DNA from: Anaerobacillus alkalilacustris
GTDB lineage: Bacteria; Bacillota; Bacilli; Bacillales; Anaerobacillaceae
Direction of reading: 5' to 3'
DNA length: 64,000 nt
NCBI RefSeq assembly: GCF_001866005.1
Contig: NZ_MLQR01000031.1
Coordinates: forward strand, 124,001 to 188,000
Made by a program: the position numbers and the translations under genes. Positions within the stretch are counted from its first letter, which is position 1, and each line of letters starts with the position of its first letter. The notes under the pieces are model-generated. The model was not told the DNA's origin and did not search any database. It worked only from the letters and a program-made list of their open reading frames with translations. Positions 1 to 8,514 of this stretch are shown here, piece after piece.

Positions 1-270
1 GCCATCGCTAGGGCATTGCTGCAAAATCCAAAAGTATTTCTAGGTGATGAACCAGTAGCTAGCCTAGATCCCGGAACTGCTAACCGAATTTTTTCGTTAT
101 TACAAACAATGCATAATGAATATAATCTATTAACGATAATAAATGTTCACGATGTAATTTTAGCAAAAAAATTTGCAACAAGAATTATTGCTTTAAGAGA
201 AGGAAAAGTGATATTTGATGATATTCCAGAGTATTTCACTGATGAAACCTATAATGAAGTTTATCTTTAG
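1..270 (+). CDS. phnC: ABC transporter ATP-binding protein, C-terminal part (phosphonate PhnC-like)
   Basis: The reading frame is open from base 1, so only the last 89 residues of an ABC ATPase are present. The fragment begins just after the signature motif (AIARALLQNP). It contains a Walker B region ending GDEPVASLDP and an H-loop NVHD, then the REGKVIFDD segment typical of PhnC-type phosphonate/phosphate import ATPases. In the family this subunit hydrolyses ATP on the cytoplasmic face to drive import with PhnD and PhnE. Neither partner is downstream, so the gene is either last in its operon or its partners lie left of the window. A strong terminator follows. The PhnC assignment rests on the C-terminal region only. 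Confidence 0.75.
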   Translation, partial: AIARALLQNPKVFLGDEPVASLDPGTANRIFSLLQTMHNEYNLLTIINVHDVILAKKFATRIIALREGKVIFDDIPEYFTDETYNEVYL

Positions 271-303
271 AATAAGAATTATTTTATTTTAAAATATAAA
301 AGG

Positions 304-346
304 AAAAGCAAGCATGGTATTTAGTTGCCCATGCTTGCTTTTCTAT
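304..346 (+). terminator. Rho-independent terminator after the ABC ATPase gene
   Basis: Arms AAAAGCAAGCATGG and CCATGCTTGCTTTT flank a short loop and are followed by T-rich sequence, 34 bases after the stop codon. Confidence 0.85.
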
Positions 347-379
347 CACTAACGAATGTGAAATAATTATTTGGATCAC

Positions 380-566
380 TTATTGAAATTCATCTTTATT
401 ATACTCATATTGACCAAATAATACTTTTACTACATGAGCAAACATTTCATATAACCGTTTGTAATAATTCCCATTGCACCTTCTGTTTTACTCACCTCTG
501 TACGTCCTGTGTATTGATCTATTGCTTGTCCAAGTGTCTTACCTTCTTTAACAGCCAAAAATTGAC
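380..566 (-). pseudogene. Remnant of a DUF84-family inosine/xanthosine triphosphatase (YjjX-like)
   Basis: On the minus strand the stretch from about 566 reads FLAVKEGKTLGQAIDQYTGR, continuing through a segment ending GAMGIITNG. This resembles the C-terminal half of DUF84/YjjX nucleoside-triphosphatases, whose conserved core is 'GGAIGLLTNG'. After that the frame runs into a stop (MKCLLM*). A shifted frame then continues as EMFAHVVKVLFGQYEYNKDEFQ with a normal stop at 380, as expected of the family's C-terminus. The N-terminal half is missing and its place is taken by the chemotaxis receptor gene. It is therefore a truncated and frameshifted relic. From memory, DUF84 genes lie near ytoP/ytzB in other bacilli, which would fit, but I could not check this. 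Confidence 0.65.
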
Positions 567-569
567 AGG

Positions 570-1781
570 CTATTTATTATTAGTTTGTGTAATGACGTCT
601 GAAATTGTATTCGTTACATCGAACTGTTCAATAACAATTGGAATAATTACATTAAAGTTTTCACTTGATTTTCTAGATATTTTAGTAATCTCTTCAGAAC
701 TAGCTGCCACTTCTTCAGTTCCTGCAGCCATCTGTTGGCTTATAGCAGATATTTCGTGAATTTGCTCATTAATGGTTTCGGTAGCTTTATTAATTGATTC
801 GAATGATGATGATAAATTCTCTACAATGTGTAACCCAGATACTACGTCACCTTTCGAAATATCCATTGCTTCACTAGCACGTTCTGCTTGAACTTGAATA
901 CTTTTTATCAATTCTGAGATTCTTTCTGCAAATTGGTTAGATTGCTTAGAAAGTTTACCTACTTCATTTGCTACAACCGCAAATCCTTTTCCTTCATTAC
1001 CTGCTCTTGCTGCTTCAATACTTGCATTCAATGACAAAAGGTTAGTCTGATTAGCTATATTACTTATTTCTTCAATAATTGCTCCAATTTCCCTTGTACT
1101 TACTTCAAATTCTTTAACTGTATCTGCCAATGTTGAAAAAGAACTATCGATTTTATTCATTTGAGTTATTACCGAAGTTACTTGTTTCTTTCCATCCTGT
1201 GCAGTTTGAGAAGCAACAATGCTAGATGAATTTGCAATCCCACTTGTTTCAGCTATTTGATTTACCCCTGTAGCGATTTCTTCCATCGCTTGAGAGGTAT
1301 CTCTTGCAGACTTCACTTGTGTATCTAAGCCACCTGATAACTCAAATAAAATTGAGTTAAACTCATTATATTGTTCTTCTTGGTTTACTAGTTTACTTTC
1401 AATTTTATTAAATAAACTTAATAACCTTGCCTCTTTTTCTTCTAATTCTTCAATACGAGAGTTATTAGCATCAACTACATCCTTCATTAAGTAAACTAGA
1501 TTTTGAAAATTCGTAGGTGCATTGTTTGGATCTTCTAAGATTTCGTTAAATTTGTGTTCCATATACTTAATGCTTCTTATTTGTTTAACACCAATAATAA
1601 ATCTAAATCCATAAAACGATCCACTTATTAACACCATTAATAGTAATGAATTTAATGACATAATTTCATTATTACTTATCAAGAGAAAAATAAGGGAAAT
1701 AAGAACACCTAGAACAACTGATGTAATAATTTTTTCTACACTAATAAAAAATTTACTCATACTTTTTTTAATTTTTTTCAT
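570..1781 (-). CDS. Methyl-accepting chemotaxis protein without an extracellular sensor domain
   Basis: A 403-residue chemoreceptor-type signal transducer. Two closely spaced hydrophobic segments at about residues 15-65 form a membrane hairpin with almost no external loop. A coiled-coil stretch follows (about 75-135), then a cytoplasmic signalling domain with the hallmark hairpin tip [15 protein letters not shown] and [18 protein letters not shown] (about 250-290). There is no Cache or four-helix ligand domain, so it probably senses an internal or membrane signal; that is inference. The protein would work through CheA/CheW, which are not encoded here. The start has a GAGGAGAG ribosome site. 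Its 3' end abuts the DUF84 remnant, suggesting it was inserted there. Confidence 0.9.
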   Translation of the reverse strand: MKKIKKSMSKFFISVEKIITSVVLGVLISLIFLLISNNEIMSLNSLLLMVLISGSFYGFRFIIGVKQIRSIKYMEHKFNEILEDPNNAPTNFQNLVYLMKDVVDANNSRIEELEEKEARLLSLFNKIESKLVNQEEQYNEFNSILFELSGGLDTQVKSARDTSQAMEEIATGVNQIAETSGIANSSSIVASQTAQDGKKQVTSVITQMNKIDSSFSTLADTVKEFEVSTREIGAIIEEISNIANQTNLLSLNASIEAARAGNEGKGFAVVANEVGKLSKQSNQFAERISELIKSIQVQAERASEAMDISKGDVVSGLHIVENLSSSFESINKATETINEQIHEISAISQQMAAGTEEVAASSEEITKISRKSSENFNVIIPIVIEQFDVTNTISDVITQTNNK

Positions 1782-1949
1782 ATGCTCTCCTCAATTCTTT
1801 AGTAATGTATAAACTACCTAAAAAACTTCTATTAGTCTTTTAGATTAAATCCATTTAACTCCCCATCCCTATGTGTGGCTGACTTTTTAAGCAGTCTTAG
1901 TGTTAACTACTTTCTTGAGTGTTTATTTGGTAAACAAGAAAACAGTAAG

Positions 1950-2008
1950 AGGCATGAATAAATAAAGTTAAGGTTTTAAAAACTCTTAAAATTTGTTTAC
2001 TCATGCCT
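1950..2008. repeat. Long imperfect inverted repeat upstream of the chemoreceptor gene
   Basis: Arms AGGCATGAATAAATAAA (1950-1966) and TTTGTTTACTCATGCCT (1992-2008) pair at 15 of 17 positions around an A/T-rich loop. It lies in the 445-base gene-free stretch 1782-2226, which otherwise holds only the ytoP terminator. No riboswitch motif was recognised there. Confidence 0.5.
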
Positions 2009-2138
2009 GATCAAGTCAGTAACACGTAAAAATAAATTTTCTACTATTGATACAAGTAACCCTTTTCATATAAAGTTAGCATACTTACTGTTTCGTTTCA
2101 ACATAATTTCACTTTCTTTATAGTTTAGAAATTCATAC

Positions 2139-2175
2139 AAAACAGACTCGGCTGGCGTCCGAGTCTGTTTTACCG
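2139..2175 (-). terminator. Terminator downstream of ytoP
   Basis: Arms AAAACAGACTCGG and CCGAGTCTGTTTT form a strong near-symmetric hairpin 50 bases beyond the ytoP stop. It has A/T tracts on both sides and could work on either strand. Confidence 0.8.
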
Positions 2176-2226
2176 CAATTTACAATTATATTAATTGTGC
2201 TAGGTAATCAATCACCTATGTAAATA

Positions 2227-3300
2227 TTAACTGTTATTTCGAATTGTTTCAACAACTGTTTTGTCAGTATTCTTGACAAGTTTAATAATAAACTCTTTTG
2301 CTGCTGCATAATCATCAACATGAATAATTGAACTTGAAGTATGAATGTAACGTGAACAAATACCGATTACTGCTGATGGAACACCGCTTCCTGATAGGTG
2401 AACCTTTCCTGCGTCTGTTCCACCAGGGGAAATAAAATATTGATACGGAATATTATTAGTTTCAGCAATATCTAAAAGAAATTCACGCATTCCTCGGTGT
2501 GTAATCATTGAACGATCAAAAATACGTAATAGTGCACCCTTACCTAAATGCCCAAATGCATCCTTTTCTCCTGAAGCATCATTGGCAGGGCTTGCATCTA
2601 ATGCATAAAAGATATCAGGTTCAATCAAGTTTGCTGCTGTTTGAGCTCCTCTTAAACCAACCTCCTCTTGTACAGTAGCACCTGAATATAGAACATTTGG
2701 AGTTGTTTCATCTTTTAACTCTTTAAGTAACTCAATTGCAAGTCCACAACCATAACGATTATCCCAAGCCTTAGCTAATATTTTCTTATTATTAGCCATC
2801 GGTGTGAAGGGACATATTAGTACAATTTGTTGGCCAGGTTTCACTCCAATATCCTGTGCATCTACCTTATCATCTGCACCGATGTCTATATACATATTTT
2901 TAATTTCCATAGGCTTGTTACGTTTTGCTTCATCTAATAAATGTGGCGGAATGGATCCGATAACACCTATTACAGGTCCATTATCAGTAATAATCTGAAC
3001 ACGTTGTGCAAGTAACACTTGGCTCCACCATCCGCCTAATGTCTGGAAACGAATAAGTCCTTTTTCTGATATAGAAGTGACCATAAAACCAACCTCATCC
3101 ATATGGCCTGCAACCATTACTTTCGGACCCTTTTCATCACCACGTTTCACACCAAAAATACTACCTAGACGATCTTGAATAATTTCATTTGTATATTTCT
3201 CCAGTTCACCACGGACAAATTTCCGTACTTGATGCTCAAATCCCGGTGCACCTTGAAGCTCTGTTAATGTCTTAAATAATTGTAATGTCTCCTGATTCAT
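2227..3300 (-). CDS. ytoP: M42-family metallo-aminopeptidase YtoP
   Basis: A 357-residue cytoplasmic M42 peptidase (glutamyl/leucyl aminopeptidase, FrvX/tetrahedral aminopeptidase family) that removes N-terminal residues from peptides. Two-metal ligands and catalytic residues are visible: [10 protein letters not shown] (first His/Asp pair), [11 protein letters not shown] (bridging Asp), [11 protein letters not shown] (catalytic base Glu and metal Glu), ALDASPAND (Asp) and the late [11 protein letters not shown] (final His). Length is normal for the family. The start is supported by AAAGGAG seven bases upstream. It is divergent from ytzB, as in B. subtilis. It has its own terminator. Confidence 0.93.
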   Translation of the reverse strand: MNQETLQLFKTLTELQGAPGFEHQVRKFVRGELEKYTNEIIQDRLGSIFGVKRGDEKGPKVMVAGHMDEVGFMVTSISEKGLIRFQTLGGWWSQVLLAQRVQIITDNGPVIGVIGSIPPHLLDEAKRNKPMEIKNMYIDIGADDKVDAQDIGVKPGQQIVLICPFTPMANNKKILAKAWDNRYGCGLAIELLKELKDETTPNVLYSGATVQEEVGLRGAQTAANLIEPDIFYALDASPANDASGEKDAFGHLGKGALLRIFDRSMITHRGMREFLLDIAETNNIPYQYFISPGGTDAGKVHLSGSGVPSAVIGICSRYIHTSSSIIHVDDYAAAKEFIIKLVKNTDKTVVETIRNNS

Positions 3301-3579
3301 CGTTTACTCCTTTCGGATACCGTAATATTATGTACATTGTCTATTTTAACGAAAATAAGTTTGACTTTCCACCAATACCTTCATTTTGTCAAAAGCCTAT
3401 TATTAATATCCATTTTTATAAAATGGAAAGTTTAGGTATACTATAATAGATATTGACGTAGTGATCAGACCACATTTGTGCGCAAGTACCAAAAGGAAAT
3501 TTTATCCAATACCTATCTGCTTTTGAGTGGTTGCAAAAAAACTAAAAAAATATGCGAATTACAGAAAGAGGTGCTAAAA

Positions 3580-3882
3580 ATGAACATAAAGCGATTTCTA
3601 ATTGGTCTTGGAATTGGATTTGCAGTAGGATCCGTTTTAAAAGATCAACTCACCCAGGAATTTATCTCACCTGAAAAGGCATTACGAATCGTGAAAGGAA
3701 AAGTCGGTGAACAAGGGGTTGTAGAAGGGTCATGGATCCATATGATTCCTGAAGATTTCGAAAAAAGATTATTAAATTACACTGTTTATCGCGGAGGAAT
3801 TTCTTGTTCAATTGAGGGAGACCTTCATCAATTTGAGTTCATCGTAGATGCAAAGACCGGAACAATTTTAGAATTATCATGA
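3580..3882 (+). CDS. ytzB: PepSY-domain small protein YtzB
   Basis: A 100-residue protein when started at ATG 3580, behind AGAAAGAGGTG; the longer open frame from 3478 has no supporting ribosome site. A hydrophobic N-terminus (FLIGLGIGFAVGSVL) suggests a membrane anchor or uncleaved signal. A PepSY-like module follows: ISPEKALRIVKGKVG, then a beta-rich region ending FIVDAKTGTILELS. PepSY domains are thought to bind or inhibit proteases at the envelope; the specific role of YtzB is unknown. Its divergent neighbour is ytoP, matching the B. subtilis arrangement. Confidence 0.82.
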   Translation: MNIKRFLIGLGIGFAVGSVLKDQLTQEFISPEKALRIVKGKVGEQGVVEGSWIHMIPEDFEKRLLNYTVYRGGISCSIEGDLHQFEFIVDAKTGTILELS

Positions 3883-3898
3883 CAAGATTAGGATACAT

Positions 3899-3964
3899 AA
3901 AGCTAAACTGCAATCAGCGAGGTCCTTCGTACCCACTGATTGCTAAAGAATAAAGTTTAGATTT
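3899..3964 (+). terminator. Hairpin after ytzB
   Basis: Arms GCAATCAG and CTGATTGC are nested within CTAAACT and AGTTTAG, followed by T-rich sequence. It is the probable terminator of ytzB and belongs to a family of 'ATCAGTGG'-type hairpins seen at several gene ends here (4606, 8640, 61048). Confidence 0.6.
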
Positions 3965-3975
3965 TTGAGTTAGTT

Positions 3976-4131
3976 AAGAAGAGCGCAAGGCGCCCGCCTA
4001 TCGGCGACAAACACTGGAAGACCTGCTCGTAGCGGTCGGGTTTTTGACCGAAAGAGAAGGTCTGAAGTGATCGAGCCTATGGCGCCTGGAGCTAGACAGT
4101 TTCTAAGTTAGAAATTTATAAATTCTGATTA
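3976..4131 (+). repeat. Interspersed GC-rich mosaic repeat, copy R1 (short form)
   Basis: Begins AAGAGCGCAAGGCGCCCGCC and ends GAGCTAGACAGTTTC, then AGTTAGAAATTTATAAATTC. The centre carries TCGTAGCGGTCGGGTTTTTG. It is nearly identical to 20035-20189 and to the 5' part of 62253-62545. The 5' GGCGCC and 3' GGCGCC can pair, so a transcript would fold. No open frame is conserved among copies. Confidence 0.85.
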
Positions 4132-4136
4132 TGTAA

Positions 4137-4458
4137 GAAAAGCGCAAGCGCCTTGGTCACGAGCAGCTGCTCCTGTGCCACTCCGTTTGCTCGTCGCAAA
4201 GCCACTTCGAAGTAATCCAAGTAGTAGCTTCACTGGGGCTGCCTTTGACAGAAGCCGCTCTTTGGCTTCTTTCGTTTACGTGCTTCTGCGTCTTCTAGCA
4301 TAGCTTCGTAGCAAGCTTCCTCGAAGCAAAGCTACATGAAGCTAATCGACGAAGGATCTCAAGCAGTAATTGAAGTCCGTTGCTTGACTGAAGTGACCGA
4401 GCTCGTAGGCTGCTTGCGCTAGACAGTTTCCAAGTTAGAATTTATAAATTCTGATTAT
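4137..4458 (+). repeat. Interspersed GC-rich mosaic repeat, copy R2 (long form)
   Basis: Follows R1 with only a few bases between, in the same orientation. It begins AGAAAAGCGCAAGCGCCTTG and carries the extra inner block with CTTCTAGCATAGCTTCGTAG and CTCGAAGCAAAGC. It ends with the same CTAGACAGTTTCCAAG and TTTATAAATTC tail. R1 and R2 fill the space between the convergent ytzB and ytnP. Confidence 0.85.
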
Positions 4459-4465
4459 GTAAAAT

Positions 4466-4640
4466 AGTGTCATGGAGTAACTGACACCATACCGAAATGA
4501 ATGGGTATTTATCCCAATCTTAAGCGGCCCCCCACCTCAAAACTTAAGAAAATCGAGAAGTTGAGGTGGGGGATTAACTGCCCCCTAAAGGTCCGATAAG
4601 TTGTACTAACAATCAGTGGAGGATGAAGGCCCCACCATTG
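4466..4640. repeat. Cluster of hairpins at the ytnP 3' end
   Basis: Three stem-loops follow one another. GTGTCA...TGACAC occupies about 4466-4492. CCCCCCACCTCAA...TTGAGGTGGGGG spans 4528-4572. An 'AATCAGTGGAGG...CCACCATTGATT' stem spans about 4611-4641. The second, with the following GCCCCCTAAAGG, resembles part of the 130-bp repeat at 17021 and 62121. The third may terminate ytnP. Confidence 0.5.
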
Positions 4641-4657
4641 ATTGAAGTTCAGCTTTA

Positions 4658-5521
4658 TTAGGTTTCTTTTATTTCAATAGTTTGTTTTCTCAAAACTTCT
4701 GAAATAATTTCTCCTTCTTTGTTCCACTTTAACGCACGATATTTATTATCGTGATAAAAAATAAACCAAGAGCCTTCATCTAATCCTTTGTCTAACCACT
4801 TTTGCTTTGCGGCTATTGAAATCATTGGATAATCGTCATAAGCAGAAACCCATAGAGGATTTGAATGTGCGTGCGTAGGCATTAAGTCAGCCATATGGAT
4901 AAAACATTCACCATTCCGTTTTATTAGAACAATACTATGTCCATCACTATGACCACCCGTGTGATGAATTTCAATACCTGGAATTACTTCAATCATCCCA
5001 TTAAATGTTTGAACCTTATCCAAGATTGGACTCCAGTTTTCTTCCCAATACGTATTACGCGAGCGAATATTAGGTTTTTTTAGTTCTTCCCATTCTTTTT
5101 CATTTACTATTATCGTTGCATTTTCAAAAGTAGGTACGAGGTCATCCCCTTCCCATTTTGCGATGCCACAAGCATGATCAAAATGCATATGAGTCATTAA
5201 TACATAGTCAATGTCACTCGTTGAAAGTCCTAATTCATTTAAATTTGAAGAAAGTTTTGACTCTGATGTTATCCCATAATTCCTTATTTGCTTATCTGAA
5301 AATTTATTATTTCCTATACCTGTTTCAAGGAGAATGTTTTTTCCTTCGACTTGTATTAAGATAGGATCGGTACATAATTCTACTTGGTTCTTTTCATTAT
5401 ATCGATACTTTTTTGACCATAACGACTTCGGAACAACACCAAAGATTGCTCCACCATCCATATGAATTACTCCGCCATTAAGCCATGTTAAGGTTAAATC
5501 ACCTACAGTTATTTGTTCCAC
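4658..5521 (-). CDS. ytnP: Metallo-beta-lactamase-fold hydrolase YtnP (lactonase-like)
   Basis: A 287-residue MBL-fold enzyme when started at GTG 5521, preceded by AAGGGAG ten bases upstream. The start at 5572 would lie inside trmB and has no ribosome site. The zinc motif is intact: MTHMHFDHACG (HxHxDH), later HTGGHSDGHS (His), MADLMPTHAH (bridging Asp) and a C-terminal FYHDNKYR. The N-terminal LTWLNGGVIHMDGGAIFGVV is characteristic of YtnP, which in B. subtilis hydrolyses lactone-type signals such as Streptomyces gamma-butyrolactones or acyl-homoserine lactones; activity here is inferred. trmB lies 29 bases upstream on the same strand, so the two are probably cotranscribed. Confidence 0.87.
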   Translation of the reverse strand: MEQITVGDLTLTWLNGGVIHMDGGAIFGVVPKSLWSKKYRYNEKNQVELCTDPILIQVEGKNILLETGIGNNKFSDKQIRNYGITSESKLSSNLNELGLSTSDIDYVLMTHMHFDHACGIAKWEGDDLVPTFENATIIVNEKEWEELKKPNIRSRNTYWEENWSPILDKVQTFNGMIEVIPGIEIHHTGGHSDGHSIVLIKRNGECFIHMADLMPTHAHSNPLWVSAYDDYPMISIAAKQKWLDKGLDEGSWFIFYHDNKYRALKWNKEGEIISEVLRKQTIEIKET

Positions 5522-5550
5522 TACTTTCTTACTCCCTTGCAAATATTCTT

Positions 5551-6189
5551 TTATCGGAACTGGGCTTCGCACCGATATATTCTCATACCTTTTTGAGAAA
5601 ACTTTTCTTCATACTCCGTCATTACGTTTTCTTCAATATTACTATTATGAAGATCTAAGCTAACATTATTTAAGATCAGCCCATACTTTGAAAAACTGTG
5701 AAGCGAGTATTCAAATAAGCCTTGATTATCAGTTTTAAAGTGAACCTCACCATTCTTTTTCAGTACTTGTTCATACATCTTTAAGAAGTTTTCATACGTC
5801 AATCTGCGTTTTTCATGACGATTTTTTGGCCAAGGATCAGTAAAATTGATATACACTCTGTCAATCTCGCCTTCCACAAAATAATTTATTAAATTTACTA
5901 CATCTTCATTTAACAATTTAAAATTCGTTAATTCTGCTTTTTGGATACGTTCTAATGCTGTAATAATGACACTATCATATTTCTCTACACCAATGTAGTT
6001 TACCTCCGGGTGAAGTTGCGACATTCCTGTCAGAAATTGCCCCTTACCTGTTCCTACTTCGACGTGAATCGGATTATCATTACCAAATATTTCGCGCCAT
6101 TTCCCTTTATTATTTTCCGGATTTTGTATAACGATTGTCGGTTGTTTCAATAAAGCCTCAGATGCACCAGGTTTATTTCTTAATCTCAT
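5551..6189 (-). CDS. trmB: tRNA (guanine-N7)-methyltransferase
   Basis: TrmB forms 7-methylguanosine at position 46 of tRNA, using SAM. The protein is 212 residues from ATG 6189, chosen because GAGTGAGG lies nine bases upstream and MRLRNKPGA matches the family start. GTG 6204 and ATG 6198 are possible but poorly spaced. The SAM-binding loop [15 protein letters not shown] and the family motif [17 protein letters not shown], with the substrate-binding Asp-Pro-Trp-Pro, are both present. The C-terminus ends [16 protein letters not shown], with GMRIYRCE typical of TrmB. It lies upstream of ytnP. Confidence 0.93.
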   Translation of the reverse strand: MRLRNKPGASEALLKQPTIVIQNPENNKGKWREIFGNDNPIHVEVGTGKGQFLTGMSQLHPEVNYIGVEKYDSVIITALERIQKAELTNFKLLNEDVVNLINYFVEGEIDRVYINFTDPWPKNRHEKRRLTYENFLKMYEQVLKKNGEVHFKTDNQGLFEYSLHSFSKYGLILNNVSLDLHNSNIEENVMTEYEEKFSQKGMRIYRCEAQFR

Positions 6190-6240
6190 TTTTTTCATCC
6201 TCACTCAAATAATTATTGACTATACTATAAGAACCACACA

Positions 6241-6392
6241 AGAAAAGCGCAAGCGCCTTGGTCACGAGCGAAAGGCACTGGAAGGCCTTTGACAGAAGCC
6301 GCTCTTTGGCTTCCGAAAAGGACTGAAGTGACCGAGATCGTAGGCGCTGAAGCTAGACAGTTTCCAAGTTAGAAATTTATAAATTCTGATTA
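6241..6392 (+). repeat. Interspersed GC-rich mosaic repeat, copy R3 (short form)
   Basis: Begins AGAAAAGCGCAAGCGCCTTG and contains GAAGCCGCTCTTTGGCTTCC. It ends GCGCTGAAGCTAGACAG followed by the TTTATAAATTCTGATTA tail. It is immediately followed by R4. Confidence 0.85.
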
Positions 6393-6396
6393 CACA

Positions 6397-6711
6397 AGAA
6401 AAGCGCAAGCGCCTTGGTCACGAGCGAAAGGCACTGGAAGGCCTTTGACAGAAGCCGCTCTTTGGCTTCCTACGTGCTTCTACGTCTTCTAGTATTGCTT
6501 CGTAGTAAGCTTCCTCGAAGCAGTGTTTTGTGCGACGAGTAACCGCAGGAGCAATTGTTTTCCGTGCGACGAGTAACCGCAGGAGCAAAGCTGCATGAAG
6601 CTATTCAGAGACGTTATTCATGTAGTTATTGAAGTCAGTAGCTTGACCGAAGTGACCGAGCTCGTAGGCTGCTTGCGCTAGACAGTTTCTAAGTTAGAAA
6701 TTTATAAATTC
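6397..6711 (+). repeat. Interspersed GC-rich mosaic repeat, copy R4 (long form)
   Basis: Same start and tail as R2. It also carries an internal direct duplication of GTGCGACGAGTAACCGCAGG at about 6529 and 6567. R3 and R4 together occupy almost all of the gap between trmB and the gene ending at 6750, mirroring the R1-R2 pair. Confidence 0.85.
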
Positions 6712-6749
6712 TTACCTTTCAAAAAACTCTATTGCGCATGTTCATTTTC

Positions 6750-7178
6750 CTATCCATTAAATACAACAACATCCCATTTTAGTAAGTATTCAGGATGATG
6801 ATCCACTGCCGCTGTAACATACAGCATATCTGCTACTTTCCATATAAGAACTTCTTTATAGTCTTCCTCAGGATCATTTCCCACATAAGTTGATTGGATG
6901 TTATGATATAAAGGGCTACTTGTATCATGCTTAGCTTTTTTTACCGTTAAATTATGCCAAGGATGATTTTTTATCTGACTCATTGATAATTCAAACATTT
7001 TTACCTCTTCTAAGAGATCGCCCTTGTTTGATTTAACTCCTTTTAAGATTGATGTCGTTTCTATATAAATAAAATCCAATAATTCTTCAGAAAAAATCAA
7101 TCGCTCTTCTCTCCTTTTAGCTAGTTCCTTTGGTAGTTTACCATAAAAGTTCTCTATCTTTAACACATCATTGATCAA
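6750..7178 (-). CDS. Hypothetical protein with uncertain 5' end
   Basis: Not recognised. About 142 residues, predicted soluble, mixed alpha/beta and rich in charged residues, with a C-terminal VADMLYVTAAVDHHPEYLLK segment. No signal peptide or membrane helix is seen. The only in-frame initiation codon near the 5' end is TTG 7178, which lacks a ribosome site. An ATG at 7189 downstream of AAAAAGGTG is out of frame. It reads MQVF and then stops, but would join this frame if the six-T run at 7177-7182 (A's on the plus strand) held seven. The gene may therefore carry a frameshift, a sequencing slip or a weak start. It diverges from the 7277 gene. Confidence 0.55.
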   Translation of the reverse strand: MINDVLKIENFYGKLPKELAKRREERLIFSEELLDFIYIETTSILKGVKSNKGDLLEEVKMFELSMSQIKNHPWHNLTVKKAKHDTSSPLYHNIQSTYVGNDPEEDYKEVLIWKVADMLYVTAAVDHHPEYLLKWDVVVFNG

Positions 7179-7276
7179 AAAACTTGCATAAATATATTAA
7201 TTTCACCTTTTTCTAAAGTTGAATAGTATAAAATAGGGTAAGATGTTAAGAAATATGAAAAAAAAGGAGTGATTAG

Positions 7277-8083
7277 ATGATTAATCAACCGGAACCAGTT
7301 TTTAGTTTTACCATTCCTTACTATACTTCAAGTAATGGAGAAACAGACGAACTTTTTGTTTCAGAAAAAACATATGAAAAATACTTACTTGCTGTTACTA
7401 AAACGAAGGTTATTGTTATCCACGGTACACAACACCCTATCTCTTCTATATACGGAGAAGTTACCACTACTTTATTCGATAATAAAAAATCGATTATTGT
7501 AATTGGAACAAAAGACCTTGATGAATACACAAGTGAACTAATCGATATTGCTATTGCGCAAGAATTAGAAAAAATAGTACTTATGGATAGAAACGAATTT
7601 TTTCGTTTTTTATATGATGAGGCGACTCCTGATCCTATTAAAATTTTCATTGATGATTTCCAACAAACTGTTGAGGAAATACATATCACAAAAAGATTAA
7701 AAAAGGAAGGGTATCGCATTCACGAAAGAGAGGCATTACTTGCTGAAGATATTTTAGCAAATGCAATACATTTTACGGAACTTAGAAATATGTCACCTTT
7801 GGAAAATGAACATGGTGTGTTTTTATTAACAAAACTAATTTACTTACATTACTCAGACCGATCACTTTATCAACAATATAAAATACGTTTACAACCAAAC
7901 TACCAAAGACTTTTTATTGAAGCTGAAAAGCTATTAAGTGTGATACAGAAAATGAATTTATCAACAGCGAAAGGTCGCGAACGTGCTATAGATAAGGTAT
8001 TTCAATATTTAAACTATAAAAAACATGTAAAAAAAATAACGCTTAACAATATTGAAGAGTTTCATGTACATCTAAGGGTATAA
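7277..8083 (+). CDS. Hypothetical protein, 268 residues
   Basis: Not recognised. ATG is preceded by AAAAAAGGAGTGATTAG, a strong ribosome site. The protein appears cytoplasmic. An N-terminal alpha/beta half (about 1-125) includes KVIVIHGTQHP and a hydrophobic IIVIGTKDLDEY strand. The helical C-terminal half (about 130-268) contains many Leu/Lys/Glu helices and ends KKITLNNIEEFHVHLRV. No catalytic motif was recognised. It lies upstream of ytzH in the same direction with a 73-base gap and may share its transcript. A TATAAA-type -10 element is visible near 7230. Confidence 0.7.
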   Translation: MINQPEPVFSFTIPYYTSSNGETDELFVSEKTYEKYLLAVTKTKVIVIHGTQHPISSIYGEVTTTLFDNKKSIIVIGTKDLDEYTSELIDIAIAQELEKIVLMDRNEFFRFLYDEATPDPIKIFIDDFQQTVEEIHITKRLKKEGYRIHEREALLAEDILANAIHFTELRNMSPLENEHGVFLLTKLIYLHYSDRSLYQQYKIRLQPNYQRLFIEAEKLLSVIQKMNLSTAKGRERAIDKVFQYLNYKKHVKKITLNNIEEFHVHLRV

Positions 8084-8156
8084 CAATTAATATGGATAAA
8101 AGATACATATATAGCACATCCTAATTTTGAAAAGCATACATAAAGGATGTGTTACT

Positions 8157-8420
8157 ATGAACTATCAAGACCAATTAACTCTATTAACTGACATTTTGAA
8201 AAATCAACAAGCTCAGCAATATGGAACAGAAGACGAATTCAATCAAATTCAGCGATTAGCTCAATCACTTCAAGGCCAAGAACAATTAAACGAAAATATG
8301 CAACAAACTTTAACTAATATTACAAACTATTGCTCGACTAGAGACTGTAATAATTCACAACAAATCGATCAGTGGATTCAATCCATAAACGAGAGCACAC
8401 TTCCTTACCCTCACGAGTAA
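8157..8420 (+). CDS. ytzH: YtzH-like small protein
   Basis: 87 residues from ATG 8157, preceded by AAAGGATGTG; the open frame extends ten codons further but without a ribosome site. The sequence is rich in Gln/Asn and helical, with MNYQDQLTLLTDILKNQQ at the start and two cysteines in YCSTRDCNN. It resembles the YtzH family of Bacillus, which sits next to ytmP in B. subtilis as it does (three genes apart) here. Function is unknown. It is followed by a strong terminator. Confidence 0.75.
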   Translation: MNYQDQLTLLTDILKNQQAQQYGTEDEFNQIQRLAQSLQGQEQLNENMQQTLTNITNYCSTRDCNNSQQIDQWIQSINESTLPYPHE

Positions 8421-8471
8421 GAAAGTTTATGTACTATTTATTCTAGGGTCTAAAGAAACAAAATAAATAAT

Positions 8472-8514
8472 AAAGCAAAACATCGAAAGCGGGGCGCTTT
8501 TGATGTTTTGCTTA
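8472..8514 (+). terminator. Terminator after ytzH
   Basis: Arms AAGCAAAACATCGAAAGC and GCTTTTGATGTTTTGCTT pair around GGGGC. Confidence 0.85.

Noticed and set aside
1782-2138. c-di-GMP riboswitch ahead of the chemoreceptor
   Set aside because: No GEMM consensus blocks were found in the leader.
3478-3579. N-terminal extension of ytzB
   Set aside because: The longer frame has no ribosome site, and the PepSY protein starts naturally at ATG 3580 after GAGGTG.
5522-5572. ytnP starting at 5572 inside trmB
   Set aside because: The GTG there has no ribosome site, whereas GTG 5521 follows AAGGGAG and matches the family N-terminus.
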